DNA of 11,944 bases from CAZMRF01 sp964568735 (lineage in GTDB: Bacteria; Acidobacteriota; Polarisedimenticolia; JACPZX01), in contig CAZMRF010000087.1 of NCBI GenBank assembly GCA_964568735.1, positions 1 to 11,944 of the forward strand, read 5' to 3'. A program made the translations under genes and the position numbers. Each line of letters opens with the position of its first letter. The first letter of the stretch is position 1. The notes under the pieces were generated by a model. That model had not been told where the DNA came from and ran no database searches. It was given only the letters and a program-made list of their open reading frames with translations. Shown here in pieces: positions 1 to 6,107 of this stretch.

Positions 1-656
1 GCCGCCCGGGCGCCCTCGCCCCGCGAGAGGATGGTCTCCAGGCGTCCCGCGCGATTCATGACCTGCTTCTCCCCGGACTCGAGCCACCGGACGCTCCGGA
101 GGACATCGCCAGCCGCGTTCCGGTACTCGATGTCGAAGCCATACGGGGGCGTCCCACCGCACCACCCGCCGGCCGCACTGCGACTCACCTGCCCGCGGAT
201 CGTGACCTTCGAGAGATCCTTGACGAACCGCTGGGCCATCCACTGCTTGATCCCAACGATGAGGCTGTCGGAGTCGGTTCCGGTCAGTGCCTCATTGCAA
301 TAGAGGACTTCGACGCCGGCCTGCCGCAGTTCGTAGCGCAGGTGTCCTGCCTCGTCGAGATCGCCGCGCGAGAAGCGGCTGACGTCGTAGACGAGGATGG
401 AGTGCCACGGTCGATCGGGCGCGCGCGCATCCGCGAGCATCCGGGCGAATTCGTCGCGACCGCTCACCGACGCCCCGCTGATTGCATCATCCTCGTACCA
501 GGCGACGATTTCGTAGCCGTGCCGGGTGGCGTAGTCCTGGATCGATCGGCGCTGGTCCTCAAGGCTCTGCGGCTGCAGGTCCGTGCTCCTGCGAACGTAG
601 CCGGCGACCATCTGGCCGGTGGGGGTGCCGCGTGCAAGTTCAGCGGGTCGTCTCAT
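1..656 (-). CDS. Serine site-specific recombinase (large serine integrase type), C-terminus beyond the window
   Basis: The frame is open from the ATG at 656 to the left edge, giving 218 complete codons and no stop, so the gene is partial. The N-terminal resolvase domain covers about residues 17-160. It has YVRRST with the probable nucleophile Ser24, EDQRRSI at 33-39, and VYDVSRFSRGD at 89-99, which carries the conserved arginines R94 and R97 and D99. A GGWCGGTPPYGF segment near 163-174 marks the start of the 'Recombinase' domain that follows the resolvase domain in large serine recombinases. Such enzymes cut and rejoin att sites through a phosphoserine link, inserting or excising the element. 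No strong ribosome site precedes the ATG, but the start lies inside the end of the upstream small gene, so coupling is likely. M16 is an alternative start. The family call is firm. Whether it is this element's integrase or an invertase/transposase is inferred from context. Confidence 0.92.
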   Translation of the reverse strand, partial: MRRPAELARGTPTGQMVAGYVRRSTDLQPQSLEDQRRSIQDYATRHGYEIVAWYEDDAISGASVSGRDEFARMLADARAPDRPWHSILVYDVSRFSRGDLDEAGHLRYELRQAGVEVLYCNEALTGTDSDSLIVGIKQWMAQRFVKDLSKVTIRGQVSRSAAGGWCGGTPPYGFDIEYRNAAGDVLRSVRWLESGEKQVMNRAGRLETILSRGEGARA

Positions 657-864
657 TGCCAGGATGAGGGATTGGGTTAGGGACCAGAGTCAAGTCCGGT
701 CGGCGCCGCCCCTCGCCAGAAAGTGCATCTGGCGCGGCGTCTCGATCGCGAAGGCAAGCCCGCACAAGCCATCGGGCAAGGATGCGCAAGCTCGGGGCGG
801 CGGCATCCGACCGTTCAAGCGAAGCATCGATCCTCGCTGGCTCGAGGTAGGACCGGGGCGGCAT
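640..864 (-). CDS. Small hypothetical protein (74 aa) between zinc-ribbon gene and recombinase
   Basis: The ATG at 864 overlaps the TGA of the zinc-ribbon gene in a TGATG arrangement, and the stop lies 17 bases inside the recombinase gene. This overlap at both ends is the main reason to call it, since a longer reading of the same frame would run over the zinc-ribbon gene. The product is 74 residues and Arg-rich. It has one likely amphipathic helix (SLRILARWLVRACLRDRD, about residues 25-42) and a Pro-rich tail ending NPIPHPGNETTR. There is no signal peptide or membrane segment, and I recognise no family. A DNA-binding or accessory role beside the recombinase is possible, but nothing in the sequence proves it. 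It could also be spacer that is translated only to carry ribosomes on to the recombinase. Confidence 0.5.
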   Translation of the reverse strand: MPPRSYLEPARIDASLERSDAAAPSLRILARWLVRACLRDRDAAPDALSGEGRRRPDLTLVPNPIPHPGNETTR

Positions 865-1199
865 CACGCGTCCCCGCCGCTGACAGGTTCCGGATTCCTG
901 CGAGACTCCACCCACTCGGCCACGAGGCCGGGAGCGGCCGGCGGGTGGCATCGGCCACAGATGATCTCCCCGTACGGGCTGCGCCAGAAGCGAGTGCAAC
1001 GGCAGGTGAAACAGGCAAGCTGCGCGAAGATCGGCGCAGGGGGCCCTTCACGCTCGCTGGTAGGCGCCAAGTCGATGGCTGATCCCGTTTCCGATGTAGC
1101 CAGTGTTTCCGTTTTTCCGGGGAGGGAAGGGGCAGCGCCGCCGTGGGGAGAGCAGCCCAGTCTTGCCACCAAGGCAGGTAGCTGGGGGGTGTAGGACAT
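864..1199 (-). CDS. Small zinc-ribbon protein (111 aa) of the replication operon
   Basis: The ATG at 1199 is six bases past the stop of the primase-helicase gene. It is preceded by an AGGTAGGGAG stretch that serves as the ribosome site and overlaps the end of that gene. The first 55 residues are Pro/Ser/Gly-rich and look disordered. The C-terminal half carries a clear zinc ribbon: CFTCRCTRFW (C63, C66, C68) followed by CGRCHPPA (C81, C84, H85). This C-x2-C with an aromatic strand, then C-x2-C-H-P-P, resembles short zinc-ribbon modules I associate with mobile-element primase genes. Next to a primase-helicase, the ribbon may supply the template-binding zinc finger that the large protein lacks. 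That role is inferred from position. The coding call is good and the exact function is unknown. Confidence 0.72.
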   Translation of the reverse strand: MSYTPQLPALVARLGCSPHGGAAPSLPGKTETLATSETGSAIDLAPTSEREGPPAPIFAQLACFTCRCTRFWRSPYGEIICGRCHPPAAPGLVAEWVESRRNPEPVSGGDA

Positions 1200-1205
1200 C
1201 GCTCC

Positions 1206-3695
1206 CTACCTCTCGCAACTGGAAACACCGGAAACGCCCGGCAACGACGTGGGGAACGCTTCTCCCAGGACCTCCTCCACCGCGCTGCGGCACAGTCGCA
1301 GGACTCGGCGGGGCGAGCGGCCCAACCGCACCATGGCTGTCAGCCGACCCGGATCCGGCTGGGCGATTCGCTCCCGGACGAGGTCACGCCGGAGTTTTCC
1401 CTGCGAGACCGGAAACGCCTCTCCCGCATCGCGGCAGAATCGGCTGACGGCCTGGAATGCCGCCTCCGCCTGGAGGTACAGAAACTGGTCGTCCTCCCAC
1501 CCCACGAACCCAGTTTCCGGTCGGAGCCCTTCGGGCGAGCTGTCCCGGGGAATGAGCACGATGCGGCGCTGGAGAACTAGCGCGGCCAGGGTCTCGAGGA
1601 ACCTCCTGGTCGGCCGCTCCTCCTCCACGAGCTTGGCCTGAGCCCCCACCAACTCGACCATTGCCGTCCAGCACCGCGCACGGAGATCTTCGGCTTCGGA
1701 GTTGTCGCACGCTCCGATCTCCGTTGCATAAGCGAGCCCGCAGTCGAGGCCGACTCCGAGGTGAGCCAAGACCTCTGGCATGCGCAGATGGGAACTGCCA
1801 GCTACGGCTTGGCCTCGAAGCGCCTCAAACGTTCCTCGAAGTGTCGATGTGAGTGAGTCCATCTGCGGTGCGAGCCAAGAGACATACCCGCTCATGGCGT
1901 GCGGTAGACGAGCTGCGTTTGATTGCGCTGCCGAAAGCAGCTTAAGGTCTATCTGCGACCGCTCCACTTCGATGACGAGCATGCGAGCCAGGACGCTCTG
2001 GCCAGACGGATGGTGCTCACCGGTGCCGAGGAGCAGGCCGCGAGGGGAATAGGTTGGCCGCTCAGAGAGATCGGCCCGGAGTCGGCCCCTTCCAGCACGG
2101 TTCCCCTGACCACGGATCAGCCGGGCCGCTTTGGAGTCCAGCTCTCGTGCATCGTGGGCAGTGGGCGCGTACTCATCGATCACGAAAAGCAAATCCTTGA
2201 GAATGAAGGCACGCTTCTCCAACTGATTCGGCGTCGAACTCCACGCGCCAGGCAGGCACAGTCGATCGAACTCTCCCCAGTGGCTCAGAAAGACAGCGGC
2301 GAGAGAGGACTTTAGCGATCCGGTCATACCTTCGAGCCACACGGTCAGGTCTGGTGCGAGCGCGGCGGCGAGCGGTGCCCGAAACACTGATGACCAAAGA
2401 GGAGCCGTCACGCACAGAGGAGCGACCTGGAGCAGGTTGAGACTGCGGCGCATCGCCTCCACGGGGTCGACTGCTAGAGAGGGGAGGCTGTAGCGACGGA
2501 GCTCGGTGCCGAGATCCACCTCGAAGCCCTCTTCTCCGACGGCACCCCCAGCGGTGAGGTAGATCCACCGACTGTCGATTTTCCGCCAGCCGGTGTGGGT
2601 GAAGACCCGTCGACGCGGAGCTTCTGGTGAGAGAAGCTGGATGGCTTCCCGCAGCTTGTCGCGTGTCGAGAAACCGGCGGCGACGACCGCACGAAGGCCC
2701 CAGTTCGTGGGCACCCAGCTCAGCGTTCCGAATGACTCCGTGGGGACGCGTGCCATCGGGAGTCGTTCTCCGGATGCAAGAGTCCCGTCCAGTAGGTAGG
2801 CACGACTCGTCTCGACCCCATCGTCGAGTTCGACTTCTTCGACAACCGAGGCGACGAAGTTGCACAGCGGGACATTGACCGTCCCATACTTCGTCTCGCG
2901 GACGCAGCAGATGCGCCCGTCCACGACCTCGTAGGGACCCGATGGCGCCTGAGGATCTCCCTCGACGGGGATGGAGCGGAGGTCGATGGTTGCGAGGGCA
3001 AGGAGATCATCGACGTCGTGTCCTGCGGCTAGGTAATCGTCGAGACCCACCTTCGAGCCGTCCTCGGCATTGGGCAGGTAGATGAGTAGTACCTTTGCAT
3101 GTCGGCTCTCGAGGAAGGCCTTGAAGCGTGCGAGGGCAGCGTGGACCTGCGGCTTGATCATGAGGTCCGAGTCAAACACGACGAAGACCGGCCTTCCGTT
3201 CAGTGGGATGGCCTCCCAGTCCGGGAGCGCTGCCTTGCCACCGAGTTCATTTGTTCCTCGCCAGTTCCACACTCCAAGCAGCGCGATGCAGCAGAGACCT
3301 CGCGAAACAGCGGCGTCGGCCTTCCGAATGCCCTCGGTAATGAACAGCGGCCACATCGGGTCGCGGAGCCAATCTCTTACGGGAGGCGGAACATCGACGA
3401 CCATCCGCGCACCAGCGGGCGTCTCGTACTTGATCGGCTTGCCCTTTAGGACCCTGGGTGCATCGGGCCGACTCTGGTACATCGCGACTTCGCCGTGAAC
3501 ATTCCGCACGGGAATCAGCAGGGTCGGGACAGAGCACTGGAGTTCGCCGAAGCCGAGGCGCCGCAACTCCGAGATGCTCGTGACGGAGCGGTAGCCGCGG
3601 GCCTGCGCAACCTCGGGGCTGATGCCGGACGCGATGATGAGCGTCTGGTGCTGCGGCAGGAGGACCGTAGCGTCGGATCGACGCTGGCCATTCAT
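1206..3695 (-). CDS. Primase-helicase: DUF3854 TOPRIM-like domain with DUF927-type C-terminal ATPase
   Basis: This 829-residue protein is probably the element's replication enzyme, making primers and unwinding DNA. Residues 1-240 resemble DUF3854, a TOPRIM-like domain. PLFITEG (116-122) supplies the glutamate (E121) and VFVVFDSD (170-177) supplies the D-x-D pair (D175, D177). The middle (about 250-440) has the THTGWRK signature near 366 that is seen in DUF927 proteins. The ATPase follows, with Walker A GMTGSLKSS at 456-464, Walker B LLFVIDE at 502-508, and LLLGTGEHHPSGQSVLARM (554-572) with a possible arginine finger at R571. The C-terminal 130 residues may be a winged helix. The ATG at 3695 lacks its own good ribosome site but overlaps the stop of a leader ORF as ATGA, so coupling is likely. 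Replicases of this layout occur in plasmids, integrative elements and phages. The domain calls are fairly firm and the replication role is inferred. Confidence 0.85.
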   Translation of the reverse strand: MNGQRRSDATVLLPQHQTLIIASGISPEVAQARGYRSVTSISELRRLGFGELQCSVPTLLIPVRNVHGEVAMYQSRPDAPRVLKGKPIKYETPAGARMVVDVPPPVRDWLRDPMWPLFITEGIRKADAAVSRGLCCIALLGVWNWRGTNELGGKAALPDWEAIPLNGRPVFVVFDSDLMIKPQVHAALARFKAFLESRHAKVLLIYLPNAEDGSKVGLDDYLAAGHDVDDLLALATIDLRSIPVEGDPQAPSGPYEVVDGRICCVRETKYGTVNVPLCNFVASVVEEVELDDGVETSRAYLLDGTLASGERLPMARVPTESFGTLSWVPTNWGLRAVVAAGFSTRDKLREAIQLLSPEAPRRRVFTHTGWRKIDSRWIYLTAGGAVGEEGFEVDLGTELRRYSLPSLAVDPVEAMRRSLNLLQVAPLCVTAPLWSSVFRAPLAAALAPDLTVWLEGMTGSLKSSLAAVFLSHWGEFDRLCLPGAWSSTPNQLEKRAFILKDLLFVIDEYAPTAHDARELDSKAARLIRGQGNRAGRGRLRADLSERPTYSPRGLLLGTGEHHPSGQSVLARMLVIEVERSQIDLKLLSAAQSNAARLPHAMSGYVSWLAPQMDSLTSTLRGTFEALRGQAVAGSSHLRMPEVLAHLGVGLDCGLAYATEIGACDNSEAEDLRARCWTAMVELVGAQAKLVEEERPTRRFLETLAALVLQRRIVLIPRDSSPEGLRPETGFVGWEDDQFLYLQAEAAFQAVSRFCRDAGEAFPVSQGKLRRDLVRERIAQPDPGRLTAMVRLGRSPRRVLRLCRSAVEEVLGEAFPTSLPGVSGVSSCER

Positions 3696-3793
3696 CGGGA
3701 TTCACCCGCGCCGACGATCGAGCTTGAAATGCTCAGAGCAGTGAGCGGGCCGGCGAACGGTGCAGGGGGCGTAGGTGGGTTCGGCTTATGCAC
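3692..3793 (-). CDS. Proline-rich leader ORF (33 aa) coupled to the primase-helicase
   Basis: A GTG at 3793 is preceded by AGGAGG at 3805-3800 with six bases between, the best ribosome site on the minus strand in this area. The frame encodes 33 residues beginning VHKPNPPTPPAPFAG, and its TGA (3694-3692) overlaps the primase ATG (3695-3693) as ATGA. The primase itself has no good ribosome site, so ribosomes loaded here probably reinitiate on it. The peptide has no domain; its notable trait is Pro-Pro pairs at residues 6-7 and 9-10, which can slow ribosomes. It could be a small protein in its own right, a leader that sets primase translation, or an accidental frame kept only for its ribosome site. 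Confidence 0.55.
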   Translation of the reverse strand: MHKPNPPTPPAPFAGPLTALSISSSIVGAGESR

Positions 3794-3799
3794 AGACCA

Positions 3800-3805
3800 C
3801 CTCCT
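3800..3805 (-). promoter_or_regulatory. Strong ribosome-binding site for the leader ORF / primase operon
   Basis: Read on the minus strand, the sequence is GGAGGAGGTGGTCTGTG. AGGAGG sits six bases before the GTG of the 33-codon ORF. No comparable site lies before the primase ATG about 100 bases further on, so this is likely the ribosome entry point for both. Confidence 0.6.
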
Positions 3806-3856
3806 CCGAGACTGATGGGATGGGGTCGCATGCTTGAGGCATAGACCAGCGATCTC

Positions 3857-3894
3857 CTGAGCAGGACCAACAGTTGTCGATGGTCCTGCCTCAG
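3857..3894. repeat. Strong intergenic hairpin upstream of the primase operon
   Basis: GCAGGACCA (3861-3869) and TGGTCCTGC (3881-3889) are perfect inverted repeats around an 11-base loop. CTGA (3857-3860) and TCAG (3891-3894) extend the stem past a single bulged C at 3890, giving 13 pairs. Neither strand has a T-run after it, so it is not a standard intrinsic terminator, although it lies about 55 bases past the stop of the 386-residue gene. It could be a terminator of another type, an operator, an RNA leader structure for the primase operon, or part of a replication origin. The structure is seen directly; its role is open. Confidence 0.6.
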
Positions 3895-3914
3895 AATCGC
3901 GGGGTATGACAGTT
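3895..3914 (-). promoter_or_regulatory. Putative operator, copy 2 (20-base element shared with 5101-5120)
   Basis: Read on the minus strand this is AACTGTCATACCCCGCGATT. It matches 5101-5120 on the plus strand at 18 of 20 positions, including 15 identical bases in a row (TGTCATACCCCGCGA). It directly abuts the 3857-3894 hairpin, upstream of the primase operon. In both copies the element reads towards the gene downstream. The element is not itself palindromic. The most economical reading is a binding site for a regulator encoded here, such as the 77-residue helix-turn-helix protein. Confidence 0.5.
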
Positions 3915-3948
3915 TGGAGAGTGACCGGATTCTGCGAGCGGGGGGTGT

Positions 3949-5109
3949 CTACGGTCTGTGGTGACGAACGACCCTTCCTCGGGTGATGCTCGCTTCGATT
4001 TCGTCTTCCGTCAGGGCGAGAGTGTTCATCCAGCGCTTCAGCTTTCGGGTGGCGGAGGCATGTCCGAGACCGTGGCGCATCAGACCATCGATCCAGCGCT
4101 GCCTGCGTTGGGGGTCGGGGAATCGCTTCGGTTTCCGCGCTTCTGAGTTGAGGAGCCGCTCCTCGTCGACCCTGTTGGCTTCCTCCCTCAGAAGGTAGAG
4201 AGTGCCGTCCTTTTTCACCGGCTGGACGCGGCCCAGACGGATCCGATCGAGCAGAGCGCGGTGGAGGTTGGGTTCAAGCTGCCGTAGCGTTTTCAGGGCG
4301 ATCTGATCTCCATCACCGTGAGGAAGGAATTTGTCTTGCACGATCCCGGCCCTGATGGCAGCCGATGCCCGCCTGAAATAGCTGGGGAAGCTGGGGTTCC
4401 CGCCAATCGGCTGGATGAACGCCTTCTTGGCCCTCCGGTAGGCGTCGAAAAAAGCGAGCTGTAGTTCGTCCCCTCGTCCTCTGAAGAACGCCCCCAGAGC
4501 CTCATCCTCCTCTGGCTCGGTGAGCAGCGAACGCTGAGCTAGGAGAACCGTCAACCATCGGCAGAGAGAGATGGTGGAGATCCCATCGTCGTACACCAGG
4601 TATGTCGACACGGGAAGGCCGAGGGGAAACGGTGGATGGAATCTGCGGAGGCGCGCTTTAAACGTCTCCCCAAGCCAGGGCTCCTGGAAGTCATGAACCC
4701 GTAGCACGAAGGGTCTGGCCGCCCCCCGGCGTATTTCCAGAAACAGCCGGAACGGATGGGGTTGCATTCCCGGGCGAACCGTAGCGGGAGGCCACTGAAA
4801 CCGCTCGTAAAACTGAACGCTCCAGCTCTCAGGCAGTTCCAGTTCTCTAATCGCTGGAAATGTCAGCTTCACTCCACAGGAGCGACGCATGGCCTTGCTC
4901 GGTGTGGAGGGTGGCTCTCCGATCCAGTCGATGCCCTCCGGAGGCCAACGCTCCGGGCGCTGGCTCAGGTAGCGGCGCTTCAAGGCCCGCCGCCAGCGGG
5001 CGCGGATCTTCTTCGTCTGAGGCCTTCTGCTGTAGGCGATTCCGGCTCGTAGGACCTTCACGAGCGCCTGGATAGCGCGGGGAGCGGAGGAGGGCGAAGG
5101 AAGTGTCAT
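3949..5109 (-). CDS. Hypothetical protein (386 aa), unknown family, possible DNA-binding elements
   Basis: I do not recognise this protein. The ATG at 5109 is the natural start because it lies about eight bases past a TATAGT -10 box, which would give an almost leaderless mRNA. The N-terminal 55 residues are very basic (RARWRRALKRRYLSQRPERW). The core about 78-270 is mixed alpha/beta and rich in aromatics (WSVQFYERFQWPP, RPFVLRVHDF, STYLVYDDG). Residues about 290-316 (RLGRVQPVKKDGTLYLLREEANR) resemble the winged-helix start of MerR/excisionase-type HTH domains. The C-terminus (about 334-386) is basic and helical. No membrane segment or signal peptide is seen. It diverges from a helix-turn-helix gene with only 22 bases between, a typical control-region layout, so a regulatory or recombination-accessory role is plausible but unproven. 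Confidence 0.72.
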   Translation of the reverse strand: MTLPSPSSAPRAIQALVKVLRAGIAYSRRPQTKKIRARWRRALKRRYLSQRPERWPPEGIDWIGEPPSTPSKAMRRSCGVKLTFPAIRELELPESWSVQFYERFQWPPATVRPGMQPHPFRLFLEIRRGAARPFVLRVHDFQEPWLGETFKARLRRFHPPFPLGLPVSTYLVYDDGISTISLCRWLTVLLAQRSLLTEPEEDEALGAFFRGRGDELQLAFFDAYRRAKKAFIQPIGGNPSFPSYFRRASAAIRAGIVQDKFLPHGDGDQIALKTLRQLEPNLHRALLDRIRLGRVQPVKKDGTLYLLREEANRVDEERLLNSEARKPKRFPDPQRRQRWIDGLMRHGLGHASATRKLKRWMNTLALTEDEIEASITRGRVVRHHRP

Positions 5110-5120
5110 ACCCCGCGACT
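5101..5120 (+). promoter_or_regulatory. Putative operator, copy 1 (20-base element shared with 3895-3914)
   Basis: AAGTGTCATACCCCGCGACT lies in the gap between the divergent 386-residue and 77-residue genes. It covers the minus-strand ATG (5109-5107) and touches the palindromic -10 box. It shares 15 consecutive bases, and 18 of 20 overall, with the element upstream of the primase operon. A protein bound here would block both divergent promoters. The binding function is inferred from the repetition and the position. Confidence 0.5.
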
Positions 5121-5125
5121 ATAGT
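5118..5125. promoter_or_regulatory. Palindromic -10 box (ACTATAGT) serving two divergent genes
   Basis: ACTATAGT is a perfect palindrome, so TATAGT is read on both strands. On plus (5120-5125) it ends six bases before the ATG at 5132. On minus (5123-5118) it ends eight bases before the ATG at 5109. Both transcripts would start at or next to the start codon, i.e. be leaderless or nearly so, which fits the lack of ribosome sites before either gene. A -35-like TCGACA (5147-5142, minus) sits 18 bases upstream of the minus -10. The plus side has no clear -35. Confidence 0.5.
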
Positions 5126-5131
5126 GCGACC

Positions 5132-5365
5132 ATGCGACATTTGTCGACGCCTCAACGAGCGCTCGCGGCCCTCCTGAAGTTGGTGGGGCTTCGCCAGATC
5201 GATGTCGCCAGGGCGCTCGAGGTCAACCGCAGCACCCTTGCGGGATGGTTATCGGGGAACGCCCCCATGCCTGATGACGCCGTGCTCAGGACGCTTCGAC
5301 TGATCGGCGCCCGTTTGGCGAGGATTGCTGACAGTGAGTCTCAGGCAGCACAGGACCAGCCCTGA
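5132..5365 (+). CDS. Small helix-turn-helix DNA-binding protein (77 aa, XRE/Cro-like)
   Basis: A 77-residue protein with a single helix-turn-helix at about residues 19-45 (LRQIDVARALEVNRSTLAGWLSG), the pattern of XRE/Cro-family regulators, then PMPDDAVLRTLRLIGARL as the closing helix. Its size fits a Cro-like repressor or a toxin-antitoxin-type regulator. The ATG at 5132 follows a -10 box by six bases with no room for a ribosome site, so the mRNA is probably leaderless. It diverges from the 386-residue gene, and its last 25 bases overlap the end of the convergent zinc-finger regulator. It is the best candidate in this window for binding the 20-base element at 5101-5120 and 3895-3914. The HTH call is good; its target is inferred. 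Confidence 0.8.
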   Translation: MRHLSTPQRALAALLKLVGLRQIDVARALEVNRSTLAGWLSGNAPMPDDAVLRTLRLIGARLARIADSESQAAQDQP

Positions 5366-5823
5366 CGTCCGACGCGCACATCGAGACGGAGGGGAGTGGC
5401 GCGTCCCCTTGCAAGGTCCTTCAGGATGTCGAGGGAGTAGGCTTCGGTCGGCTGGAAGTGGGCGACCATCAGCCGCAGGAGCCGATCGGCCTGGGCGCTC
5501 ATCTTCGCCGGACCGTTCTCCCACCTCGAGACGGTCCCGGCAGCCACTCCAAAATGCTCTGCAAAATCCCGGCCCGACCAGCCGAGCTGCTGGCGAAGAA
5601 AACGGATCTCGGCGGGAGCAAGGCGAGCCTTCTTGCGCGTGAGCGCAGAGGCAATCAACCGGTGAAGCTCCACGATCTTCGGAATGACTACCTCGAACTC
5701 GTCGCATCGGACGCAGCGACGAACCGGGACACCTACGAGCGTTATCCCGCGGAGGCCCGATGCACCGTACCTGTGGTTCTCGCGACGAACCGCGACCTTC
5801 CCTCCGCACTGAAGACATCTCAC
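5341..5823 (-). CDS. YgiT/MqsA-type zinc-finger HTH regulator (160 aa), no toxin partner visible
   Basis: The N-terminal zinc site has CLQC (C3, C6) and CVRC (C37, C40), the YgiT-type layout. A helix-turn-helix follows at about residues 70-105 (LGWSGRDFAEHFGVAAGTVSRWENG), as in MqsA antitoxins and their relatives. I chose the GTG at 5823 because GGAGGG lies seven bases before it and the zinc finger starts right there. The ATG at 5889 would add 22 unusual residues without a ribosome site. MqsA-like proteins repress their own promoter and often neutralise a partner RNase. Here no short toxin gene lies immediately before or after on the same strand, so this is more likely a stand-alone regulator. 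The gene overlaps the convergent 77-residue HTH gene by 25 bases. Confidence 0.82.
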   Translation of the reverse strand: MRCLQCGGKVAVRRENHRYGASGLRGITLVGVPVRRCVRCDEFEVVIPKIVELHRLIASALTRKKARLAPAEIRFLRQQLGWSGRDFAEHFGVAAGTVSRWENGPAKMSAQADRLLRLMVAHFQPTEAYSLDILKDLARGRATPLRLDVRVGRQGWSCAA

Positions 5824-5915
5824 CGCGGCTCCCTCCAAGCGGTCACGACGACAACCTCGGTCTTCGACCCAAGAGCGACAGCAACCCATTTCCGCGAACC
5901 GTTGAGTAGGTTCAG

Positions 5916-5931
5916 TTGATCAAAGATCAAA
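5916..5931. promoter_or_regulatory. GATCAAA direct repeat and TTGATCAA palindrome upstream of the zinc-finger regulator
   Basis: Two adjacent GATCAAA copies (5918-5924, 5925-5931) overlap a TTGATCAA palindrome (5916-5923). This AT-rich island in GC-rich surroundings lies about 100 bases upstream of the GTG at 5823. Read on minus it offers TTGATC as a weak -35-like hexamer, but no convincing -10 follows. It may be a promoter/operator for the regulator, which often controls itself in this family. Confidence 0.35.
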
Positions 5932-6070
5932 CTACCGAGAGAGGTCAAGCGCGGTGGCGCTGCCCGCCGGTCAGCCCATCTCTGCCTGAAATCAAGAGGG
6001 AGGTGAGGTGCGACGGAGGTGCTCTCACGCGCTCGGAGCCAGGCGGCGGGAGCTCTCCTCAGCGGAGAAA

Positions 6071-6096
6071 CGCCCCGCGGCGGGAACCGAGGGGCG
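6071..6096 (-). terminator. Likely intrinsic terminator after the three-gene minus-strand cluster
   Basis: CGCCCC (6071-6076) and GGGGCG (6091-6096) form a GC-rich stem around a 14-base loop. Read on minus, GGGGCG is followed by TTTCTCC. It begins 11 bases after the stop of the 161-residue gene, the expected place for a terminator. The T-run is short, so efficiency is uncertain. Confidence 0.5.
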
Positions 6097-6107
6097 AAGG
6101 GGTCGAG

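Noticed and set aside
3907..3987. A 26-codon plus-strand ORF starting in the shared element (ATGACAGTTTGG)
   Set aside because: No ribosome site or recognisable product; the ATG is simply part of the repeated element, and the frame runs over the end of the 386-residue gene.
5824..5889. Longer N-terminus of the zinc-finger regulator from the ATG at 5889
   Set aside because: No ribosome site at 5889, whereas GGAGGG seven bases before the GTG at 5823 places the zinc finger at the N-terminus as in YgiT/MqsA proteins.
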